Shown here in pieces: positions 26,422 to 33,492 of a stretch of DNA of 64,000 bases. A program made the position numbers and the translations under genes. Each line of letters starts with the position of its first letter. Position 1 is the first letter of the stretch. The notes beneath the pieces were generated by a model. It saw only the letters and a program-made list of their open reading frames with translations. It did no database searches and had not been told where the DNA came from. Source of the stretch: Pseudomonadota bacterium (GTDB lineage: Bacteria > Pseudomonadota > Alphaproteobacteria > Rhodospirillales > Magnetospirillaceae); NCBI GenBank assembly GCA_021782815.1, contig JAJXUO010000012.1, positions 1 through 64,000 of the forward strand. The letters are read 5' to 3'.

Positions 26422-27909
26422 TTATCCCAGCTGTTTGGCGATGGCCCACAGCCACGAGGCGGTGGCGGCGGGCAGGATGATGCCGGCGGCCACGGCCAGG
26501 GCCATGTGCAGGAAGATGGGCGAGATGCCGATCACGCGGGTGAACAGGCGCGGCGGCTTGGTGCCGTCGCGGCCCGGCAGCGGCGAGGGCGGGCCGAAGG
26601 CCAGCCCCTGCAGGCGCAACACCAGGGCGGCGAAGGCCAGCAGCAGCAGGGTCAGCAGCGTCAGCCCCAGCCAGGGGGTACGGTGCATGAGGGCGTTCAG
26701 CAGCAGAAATTCGCTGGTGAAGACGCCCAGGGGCGGCAGCCCGGCGATGGACAGCACGCCCACCACCAGCGACCAGCCCAGCAGCGGCGCGCTGGTGGTC
26801 AGGCCGCGGATATCGGCGATGCGCTGGCTGCCCGCCGCCTGCGAGGCCAGCCCCACCACGAAGAAGATGGCCGACTTCACCAGGGAATGCATCAGCATGT
26901 GCAGCAGCCCGGCGAAATTGGCCAGGGCGCCGCCGGTGCCGAAGGCCACCGCCAGAAGGCCCATATGTTCGATGGAGCTGTAGGCGAACAGGCGTTTGAT
27001 ATCGCCGCGGCGGTAGAGCATGAAGGCCGCCACCAGCACCGACAGCACCCCCAGCCCCACCAGCAGCGGCCCCGGTTCCAGGGTATGAGGATTGCCGGCC
27101 AGCAGCCGCTTGTAACGCAGCAGCACATAGAAGGCCACGTTGAGCAACAGCCCCGACAGCACGGCGGAAATGGGGGTGGGGCCCTCGGCATGGGCGTCGG
27201 GCAGCCAGGCGTGCAGCGGCACCAGCCCGGCCTTGGTGCCGTAGCCCACCAGCAGGAAGACGAAGGCGAGATTGAGGAGTTCGGGCTGGAAGGCGGCGGC
27301 GTGCGGCGTCATCAGGCTGAAGGCCATGGCCGGGCTGCCGTCGCCCATCACCGTCTGCGCGGCCAGATAGACCAGGATGGTGCCGAACAGCGCCAGGCCG
27401 ATGCCGACGCTGCACAGGATGAAATATTTCCAGGCCGCCTCGATGGCCGGTTTGGTGCGATAAAGGCTGACCATCAGCACGGTGGTGAGGGTGGCCCCTT
27501 CCACCGCCACCCACAGGATGCCGATATTGTTGGCCGACAGCGCCAGCAGCAGGGTGAACATGAAGGCCTGGTACATGGCGTGGTAAAGGCGCAGATGGCG
27601 CGGCGCCAGGCGATGGTTCTTGCCGTCGCGGTTGATATAGGCGGCCGAGAACAGGGCGGTGGAAAAGCCCACCAGCCCGGTCAGCAGAATGAGGGCGGCG
27701 CTGAAATCGTCGATGAACAGGAACAGGCCGGGGGGCGGAGGGGCCAGGGCCAGCCACAGGGCGGCGGCGAAGGTGGCGGCGGAAAAGCCCACATTGAGCC
27801 AGGCGGCCAGCCGCCAGCCGGGCAGAACCGCCAGCAGGGCCGCCCCCAGCAGCGGCAGGGCCAGCAGCAGCGGCAGCGGACCGGGGAGAATGGCGGAGAG
27901 GGCGGTCAT
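26422..27909 (-). CDS. hyfF: Hyf-like proton-pump subunit HyfF
   Basis: 495 residues, about 14 helices, of the NuoN/NuoM-type antiporter family: WVAVEGATLTTVLMVSLYRT, GTKAGLVPLHAWLPDAHAEGPTP, KRLFAYSSIEHMGLLAVA and HSLVKSAIFFVVG. The key glutamate, lysines and histidine of the proton channel are visible. The start ATG overlaps the hyfE stop by 4 bp. Confidence 0.9.
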   Translation of the reverse strand: MTALSAILPGPLPLLLALPLLGAALLAVLPGWRLAAWLNVGFSAATFAAALWLALAPPPPGLFLFIDDFSAALILLTGLVGFSTALFSAAYINRDGKNHRLAPRHLRLYHAMYQAFMFTLLLALSANNIGILWVAVEGATLTTVLMVSLYRTKPAIEAAWKYFILCSVGIGLALFGTILVYLAAQTVMGDGSPAMAFSLMTPHAAAFQPELLNLAFVFLLVGYGTKAGLVPLHAWLPDAHAEGPTPISAVLSGLLLNVAFYVLLRYKRLLAGNPHTLEPGPLLVGLGVLSVLVAAFMLYRRGDIKRLFAYSSIEHMGLLAVAFGTGGALANFAGLLHMLMHSLVKSAIFFVVGLASQAAGSQRIADIRGLTTSAPLLGWSLVVGVLSIAGLPPLGVFTSEFLLLNALMHRTPWLGLTLLTLLLLAFAALVLRLQGLAFGPPSPLPGRDGTKPPRLFTRVIGISPIFLHMALAVAAGIILPAATASWLWAIAKQLG

Positions 27910-28574
27910 TGGCTGTCTCCGCGCGAGGTTTCGAGATAGGAAAGCTCCAGGCTGTCGAAGCGCTCGCGGATGCGGAAGAAGAAGATGCCGAACAGCGCCA
28001 TGGCCACCAGCACCGAAAAGGCGATGCTGAGTTCCACCACCAGCGGCATGCCGTGGGCGCCGACGGCGGCCAGCAGCAGGCCGTTTTCCAGCGACATGAA
28101 GCCCACCACCTGGGTCACGGCGTTGCGGCGGGTGATCATCATCAAAAGCCCCAGCAGCACCACCGACATGGCCAGGGCCACGCTTTCGCGGGTGATGGCG
28201 GTGGCGGCGATGTCCATGGGCATCACCAGCACGATGGAAAGGGCCACCAGCCCCACGCCGGCCATCAGGGTGGGGCCGATGCCGAGAGCCGTTTCCACCG
28301 TGCGGTGGATGCCCAGGCGGCGCACCAGCCATTGCAGGGCGGCGGGCACGGCCATGCCCTTGAACAGCAGGATGATGAGGGCGGTGGCGTAAAGATGCGG
28401 CGCGTCCTGGATGGCGGCCTGCCAGGCGGCGGCCAGGGCCAGGGCCATGGCCTGCAGGGCGTAGGTGCGGATCACCGCCGTCATGCGGCGCTGATAGAGC
28501 AGGCCGAAGCCCATCATCAGCACGGTGGCGCCGATCAGATGGGCCAGATTGTAGGCGAAGGGGGTGTGGGCCAT
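27906..28574 (-). CDS. hyfE: Hyf-like membrane subunit HyfE
   Basis: 222 residues. Six to seven helices, with NuoK-like carboxylates in the second half (LIILLFKG, TVETALGIGPTL, VGFMSLENGLLLAAV), as in HyfE. ATG 28574 is 1 bp after hyfC; a start seven codons upstream would overlap hyfC by 20 bp and is less likely. Confidence 0.87.
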   Translation of the reverse strand: MAHTPFAYNLAHLIGATVLMMGFGLLYQRRMTAVIRTYALQAMALALAAAWQAAIQDAPHLYATALIILLFKGMAVPAALQWLVRRLGIHRTVETALGIGPTLMAGVGLVALSIVLVMPMDIAATAITRESVALAMSVVLLGLLMMITRRNAVTQVVGFMSLENGLLLAAVGAHGMPLVVELSIAFSVLVAMALFGIFFFRIRERFDSLELSYLETSRGDSQ

Positions 28575-28575
28575 C

Positions 28576-29523
28576 CTAAAGCGCCTCGGAGACATAGAGG
28601 AAGATGGTGGCCAGAAGGGCCAGCAGCAGGGCGCCGCCCAGGAAGTCGGCGATGCGGAACAGCCGCATCTTGGCGATCCAGCTTTCGTAGGCGGCCAGCA
28701 CCACCGACAGCGCCGCCACCTTGGCGATCCAGGCGGCCAGGCCCACCAGCAGCCAGGGCGCGGCGTCGCCGGGGCGGGCGATGCCCCAGGGCAGGAACAG
28801 GCAGATGATCAGCGACAGGAACAAAAGCTGGCGCATCATCGCCGCCGCTTCCATCAGGGCCAGATGGCGGCCGGAATATTCCAGCACCATGGCCTCGTGC
28901 ACCATGGTCAGCTCCAGATGGGTGGCGGGATTGTCGATGGGGATGCGCCCGGATTCCGCCAGGGCCACCATCAGCAGCGCCCCCATGGCCAGGCCCACCG
29001 AAACCTCCAGCCCCACATGGCCGGCCAGCACGAATTCCACCAGATGGGCCGGCGAGGTGGTATGGGCCAGCACCGACAGGCTGAAGGTGACCATCAGCAT
29101 GGCCGGTTCGCCCAGGCTGGCGATGAACATCTCGCGGCTGGCCCCCAGGCCGCCGAAGGCGGTGCCGGCGTCGAGCCCGGCCAGGGCGGTGAAGAAGCGC
29201 GCCACGCCCAGAAGCGCCACCAGGGCGATGAGGTCGGCGGCCGGGGTCATGATCATGTCGGTGGTGAGGGTGGGCAGGATGGTGGCGGCCAGCCACACCG
29301 CCACGAACACCACGTAAGGGGTGATGTGGAACAGCCAGCTGGCGCTGTCGGCGATCACCGAGTCCTTTTGCAAAAGCCGCCACAGATCGCGGTAGGGCTG
29401 CCAGCAGGAGGCGCCGCGCCGTCCCTGCAGCCGGGCCTTGACGCGGCGGGTGAGGCCGGTGGCCCAGGGGGCGGCGGCCACCACCAGCAGGGTATGCAGA
29501 ATGCCCCAGAGCAGCGGGATCAT
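28576..29523 (-). CDS. hyfC: Hyf-like membrane anchor subunit HyfC (NuoH-like)
   Basis: 315 residues, eight helices. NuoH/HyfC signatures are GRRGASCWQPYRDLWRLLQKD at the N-terminus and the conserved ALAESGRIPIDNPATHLELTMVHEAMVLEYSG loop, which contacts the peripheral arm near the quinone site in complex I. The start overlaps the hyfB stop by 4 bp. Confidence 0.93.
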   Translation of the reverse strand: MIPLLWGILHTLLVVAAAPWATGLTRRVKARLQGRRGASCWQPYRDLWRLLQKDSVIADSASWLFHITPYVVFVAVWLAATILPTLTTDMIMTPAADLIALVALLGVARFFTALAGLDAGTAFGGLGASREMFIASLGEPAMLMVTFSLSVLAHTTSPAHLVEFVLAGHVGLEVSVGLAMGALLMVALAESGRIPIDNPATHLELTMVHEAMVLEYSGRHLALMEAAAMMRQLLFLSLIICLFLPWGIARPGDAAPWLLVGLAAWIAKVAALSVVLAAYESWIAKMRLFRIADFLGGALLLALLATIFLYVSEAL

Positions 29524-31526
29524 AGCGGCGGCCTCACGGCGACGATGACGAGCCCGGCCACCAGGGTCCAGAACATCATCAGCAGGTAATGGCGCACCGT
29601 CAGGCTTTGCAGACGGTTGACGCGGTCGGCCAGCCGGTTCACCAGGCGGATCAGCCGGGCGTAGAGCCCGTCCCACAGGGGGTCTCGTATCTCCAGGCGG
29701 AAGCGGGCGGGGGCGGTATCGCCGGGGGCGGGCATGTCGATCAGTTCGCGCGCCGCCAGCAAAGGCCGGCCGAACACCCGGCGCAGGGGCTGGCTGAAAC
29801 TATCGGCGCTATATTGGGCCTCGGGCAGGGCGCACGGGGTGCCGCAGTCCCAGACGGGTGCGCGGCGGGTGCGCTGGCTGCCGAAATGATGCACCACCAG
29901 CACGGTGGTGATGGCCAGGGCCACTCCGGTCAGCAGCAGCATCAGGGCGGAATAGGAGCCGGCGCCGGGGGCGATGGGGCTGAGCCACGGCCAGCCCAGC
30001 AGGGCGGTGGGCAGGCGCACCCGCAGCAGCGGCGCCACCACCGAGGCCAGCCCGCCCGACACCAGCACCGGGAAGATCCCCAGCCCCAGGCACAAGGCCG
30101 CCGGCACCACCTGGGCCAGTTGCAGGGAGAGCGGCGCCTCGCGGGCGGCGGCGGCGGCGGCCGAGCGCGGGCGGCCGAGGAAGACGGTGCCGAAGGCGCG
30201 CACGAAGCAGACGGCGGCGAAGGCGGCGGCCAGGGCCAGGGCCACCCCCACCACCGGCACGCCGAAACGCATGGCCCAATGCGACAGGCTGGGGGCATGG
30301 AACAGGCTTTGGAACACCAGCCATTCCGAGACGAAGCCGTTCAGCGGCGGCAGGGCGGAAATGGCGCAGGCGCCGGCCAGGAAACAGGCGCCGGTAACCG
30401 GCATGCGGTTCAAAAGCCCGCCCAAGCGGTTGATGTCGCGTTCGCCGGTGGCCGAAACCACGGCGCCGGCCCCCAGGAACAGCAGGCTTTTGATCAGCGA
30501 GTGATTGAGCACGTGGTAGAGGGCGGCCACCAGGGCCAGGGCGGCCAGGGCGGGCTGATCGTAGGCGCGGAAGGCGGCGGCCAGCCCCAGGGCCACCAGG
30601 ATCAGGCCCACATTCTCCACGGTGGAGTAGGCCAGCAGCACTTTGAGATCGCGCTGCATCAGGGCGTAGAACACCCCGGTCAACGCGGTGGCGGCGCCCA
30701 GCAGCATCAGGGCGAACCCCCATTGCCAGCCGAGCACCGGCTGGAGATCAAACAGGATGCGGATCAGGCCGTAGAGCGCCACCTTGGTCATCACCCCCGA
30801 CATCAGGGCCGAGGCATGGCTGGGGGCGGCGGGATGGGCCAGGGGCAGCCAGGGATGCAGCGGCACCATGCCGGCCTTGGAGCCGGTGCCCAGCAGCACC
30901 AGCAGCACCGCCAGCACGCCGCCGCCGCCGCCGGGATGGGCCCGCAGCAGGGCGAAATCGAAGCTGCCGCCGTCGGCGGCCATCAGGGCGAAGGCGGCCA
31001 GCAGGCAAAATCCGCCGAACGCGGCCATGGAGAGATAGGTCAGCCCGGCCTTTCCGGCCTCGGGATTGCCGTCGTCGGCCACCACCAGCAGCCACGAGGT
31101 CAGCGACATGAATTCCCACGCCAGCAGGAACGAAAAGGCGTCGTCGGCCAGCAGAACGCCGTTCATGCCCAGCAGGAACAGCGGCAGAAACGGCGCCACC
31201 CGTCCGGGGCGCGGCAGATGCGGGGCGTAGCCCAGGCCGTAGAGCCCGGCCAGCACGGCGGGCAGATTGACCACCAGCAGGAAAAAGGCGCTCAGGCGGT
31301 CGAGCCGCCAGTGCCCGGCCAGGCCGGGCAGGCCCAACGGCAGGGTGATGATCTGCGGCGGGGTGCCGGGCGGGGCGGCCAGATGCATCAGGCCCAGGGC
31401 CAGCAGCAGCAGCGACGGCGGCAGGCAGGCCAGATGCACCAGTCCGGCCACGGCGGGGCGTCGTCGGCCCAGGGGCGCGGCGAGGCCAAGCAATAGGAAT
31501 GCAATCATGGCGCTGCCGATGACCAT
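29520..31526 (-). CDS. hyfB: Hyf-like proton-pump subunit HyfB
   Basis: 668 residues from ATG 31526. A NuoL/M-type antiporter core with WEFMSLTSWLLVV, GTGSKAGMVPLHPWLPLAHPAAPSHASALMSGVMTK, AYSTVENVGLILVALGL and NHSLIKSLLFLGAG, followed by an extended C-terminal part with a cytosolic loop and a last helix. First gene of the operon hyfB-C-E-F-G-I(-lepB). Ferredoxin-like subunits (HyfA/HyfH) and HyfD are absent, and no maturation genes are nearby. Confidence 0.92.
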   Translation of the reverse strand: MVIGSAMIAFLLLGLAAPLGRRRPAVAGLVHLACLPPSLLLLALGLMHLAAPPGTPPQIITLPLGLPGLAGHWRLDRLSAFFLLVVNLPAVLAGLYGLGYAPHLPRPGRVAPFLPLFLLGMNGVLLADDAFSFLLAWEFMSLTSWLLVVADDGNPEAGKAGLTYLSMAAFGGFCLLAAFALMAADGGSFDFALLRAHPGGGGGVLAVLLVLLGTGSKAGMVPLHPWLPLAHPAAPSHASALMSGVMTKVALYGLIRILFDLQPVLGWQWGFALMLLGAATALTGVFYALMQRDLKVLLAYSTVENVGLILVALGLAAAFRAYDQPALAALALVAALYHVLNHSLIKSLLFLGAGAVVSATGERDINRLGGLLNRMPVTGACFLAGACAISALPPLNGFVSEWLVFQSLFHAPSLSHWAMRFGVPVVGVALALAAAFAAVCFVRAFGTVFLGRPRSAAAAAAREAPLSLQLAQVVPAALCLGLGIFPVLVSGGLASVVAPLLRVRLPTALLGWPWLSPIAPGAGSYSALMLLLTGVALAITTVLVVHHFGSQRTRRAPVWDCGTPCALPEAQYSADSFSQPLRRVFGRPLLAARELIDMPAPGDTAPARFRLEIRDPLWDGLYARLIRLVNRLADRVNRLQSLTVRHYLLMMFWTLVAGLVIVAVRPPL

Positions 31527-31657
31527 GGCGGACCTTCGGTTCTGGGCGGACGGCGGACCAGGAAGAGGCCCGGCGGCGATGGATGGGGTAATAATGGAGA
31601 CGGGGAAGCATATCCGCCACGGCCGCCGCCCGCAAGTGCGGCGATGTTGCGACACGG

Positions 31658-31832
31658 CAGGGTAATCGGGTGAACCCGATTACCCTGGTTTTCACATGTC
31701 CGCTCAGGCGCCGGACGCTGGCGTGCCGCCAGCTTGGCTTTCGCGCAAACGGTTGCGCGGGCGCTCATCGCGCCAACGCGGCGAAAATCCCCTTCAAACG
31801 AACAACGATCGCGCGTTCACCCGATGACCCTG
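31658..31832 (+). mobile_element. MITE-like element, copy D (175 bp)
   Basis: Perfect 10-bp target duplication TGCGACACGG at 31648-31657 and 31833-31842. Terminal repeats CAGGGTAATCGGGTGAAC and, inverted at the right, CAGGGTCATCGGGTGAAC (17/18). The left end forms a 13-bp perfect hairpin (CAGGGTAATCGGG, loop TGAA). Same length as copy A and collinear with it. It lies between divergent hyfB and the TAXI gene, so it separates their promoters. The remaining bases of this 398-bp gap show no gene. Confidence 0.9.
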
Positions 31833-31924
31833 TGCGACACGGCGATAGGACTTGCCGCGCATCTGCGCTATTCTTGCCGGCGGGGAATTGAGTTTCGCTT
31901 GGCCTTTAAGGATCTGGGTGCGGG

Positions 31925-32995
31925 ATGGGATCATCGGGGACATCGCGGCTGGTCTGCATCCTGGCGGGCTGGCTGCTGGTTTGCGCCGTGCCGGCCCGGG
32001 CCGGCGATGTGCTTTATCTGCAATTGGGCGCCGGGGCGTCGGGGGAGCATGCCTTCATTCTGGGCGGGTTGATCGCCAGCGCGCTCAGCAATCCGCCGGG
32101 TCTGCGGCCCTGCGGCGACGGCGGGGGCTGCGGCGTGCCGGGGCTGATCGTCATGGCCAGCGGATCGGACGGCGGCGTGGAGACGCTGCGCCGCCTGGGG
32201 GCCGGTTCGTTCGACGCCGTTCTGGCCGATGCCGATATGGCGGCGCTGGCGGCGCGGGGCGCCGGTCCCTTCGCCGGGCGGGCGGTGGCGGATGTGCGCG
32301 CCCTGGCCCGGGTGGGGGAGGACGATCTGCAGGTGGTGGCGCGGGCCGGATCGGGGCTGCGCCGTCTGGCCGATCTCAAGGGCCGCCGGGTGGCGGTGGG
32401 GACGCGGGGGTCGGCCGCCGCCTATCATGCCGGGCTGCTGCTGGCCGCCGCCGGTCTGGAGGGGCGGGTGCGGCTGCGTTTCCAGCGGGCGTCCGAAGCC
32501 GCCGACGCCCTGACGGCGGGGCGGCTCGACGCCATCATCCTCACCGACAGTTTGCCCTCGCCCACGGTGGCCGCCCTGGCCGAGCATCAGGCCGTCGTCC
32601 TGTTGCCGGTGCCGCCGCGGGTTGCCGCCGCCATGCGCCGCCGCGAGCCGCTGCTGCGCCCGGCGCTGATTCCGGCCGGGGCCTATGCCGGCCAGGCCGA
32701 CGGCGTGCCCACCCTGGCGGTGGGGCTCGATCTTCTGGTGGGGGCCCGCCTGCCCGAGACGCTGGCCGAGGCCATGTGCGCGGCCCTGTGGCATCCCGAC
32801 AGCCGGGCCCTGCTGGCCCAATCCCATGCCAGCCTGCCCGATCCGGCCCAGGCGGCCAGCGGGCTGGGGGTGCCGCTGCATCCCGGAGCGCGCCGTTATT
32901 ATGCCGACCACGGGCTGTTGCCCGTCACGGATCACGGGCCGTTGCCCGTCACGGATCACGGGCCGTTGCCCGCTACGAAAAAGGAAACGCCATGA
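31925..32995 (+). CDS. TAXI-family (TRAP-associated) periplasmic solute-binding protein
   Basis: 356 residues. A signal peptide (about 1-26, ending VPARA) and a TAXI-type binding-protein layout: GAGASGEHAFILGGLIAS, then ADLKGRRVAVGTRGSAAAYHAGLLLAAAG. Such proteins deliver small acids, often glutamate-like, to fused TRAP membrane subunits. None is present here, so it may work with a distant permease or as a sensor. The C-terminus ends in three 8-residue repeats (GLLPVTDH, GPLPVTDH, GPLPATKK) that look like a recent tandem expansion. Its stop overlaps the next gene. Confidence 0.8.
   Translation: MGSSGTSRLVCILAGWLLVCAVPARAGDVLYLQLGAGASGEHAFILGGLIASALSNPPGLRPCGDGGGCGVPGLIVMASGSDGGVETLRRLGAGSFDAVLADADMAALAARGAGPFAGRAVADVRALARVGEDDLQVVARAGSGLRRLADLKGRRVAVGTRGSAAAYHAGLLLAAAGLEGRVRLRFQRASEAADALTAGRLDAIILTDSLPSPTVAALAEHQAVVLLPVPPRVAAAMRRREPLLRPALIPAGAYAGQADGVPTLAVGLDLLVGARLPETLAEAMCAALWHPDSRALLAQSHASLPDPAQAASGLGVPLHPGARRYYADHGLLPVTDHGPLPVTDHGPLPATKKETP
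32909..32980 (+). repeat. Three tandem 24-bp repeats inside the 3' end of the TAXI gene
   Basis: Units at 32909-32932, 32933-32956 and 32957-32980. The first two differ at one base; the third diverges in its second half. In frame, each encodes about eight residues, so copy number could vary without breaking the gene. Confidence 0.85.
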
Positions 32996-33411
32996 CCGCC
33001 CGCGTCTGTGGACCCTGCACCCTTTGCTGTCAGTTTTTCGCGGTGCCGGAAACCGGCAAGCCCACCGGACAGTGGTGCGATCACTGCGGCGCGACGGGCT
33101 GCGCCATTCACCGGACACGGCCGCCGTCCTGCCGTAATTTCGAATGTTTCTGGCTGCTGGACGAAGGGTTTCCCGAGGATCTGCGCCCCGATCTCTGCGG
33201 TATCGTGGTGTCGTTCAACGAGGATCACGCCAGCGTGGTGGCGCATGTGGATCCGGCCCGCCCCGACGCCTTGGCCGAAGAACCGGGCAGCGCCCTGCTG
33301 GCGGCTCTGAGCGGGGCTTTCGATCCGGTATTCGTGGTGTGCGGCGCGGAACGGGTGATGCTGCGCCGCCACGGCCAGGCCCCGGATGGCGACGACGCCG
33401 CGCCCGGATAA
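32992..33411 (+). CDS. YkgJ-type CxxCxxCC cysteine-cluster protein
   Basis: 139 residues. The N-terminus has C6-x2-C9-x2-CC12-13 followed by C29, C32, C37, C47 and C52, the YkgJ pattern thought to bind zinc or an iron-sulfur cluster. There is no signal peptide. The C-terminal half is a small alpha/beta region without recognised motifs. Its start is 4 bp before the end of the TAXI gene, so the pair is co-translated. Function unknown. Confidence 0.85.
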   Translation: MTARVCGPCTLCCQFFAVPETGKPTGQWCDHCGATGCAIHRTRPPSCRNFECFWLLDEGFPEDLRPDLCGIVVSFNEDHASVVAHVDPARPDALAEEPGSALLAALSGAFDPVFVVCGAERVMLRRHGQAPDGDDAAPG

Positions 33412-33492
33412 CCCGGATGCAGAGAAAGACATTGACCTTCCGCCCTGATATGGCAACGTCGCCGCAAACAAAACGAAAGATCGGATAAGCCC

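Noticed and set aside
24371-27757. 1128-codon minus-strand frame joining hyfF to hyfI
   Set aside because: Only its last part is real (hyfI); the rest is an out-of-frame reading of hyfG and hyfF, which have clear family motifs in their own frames.
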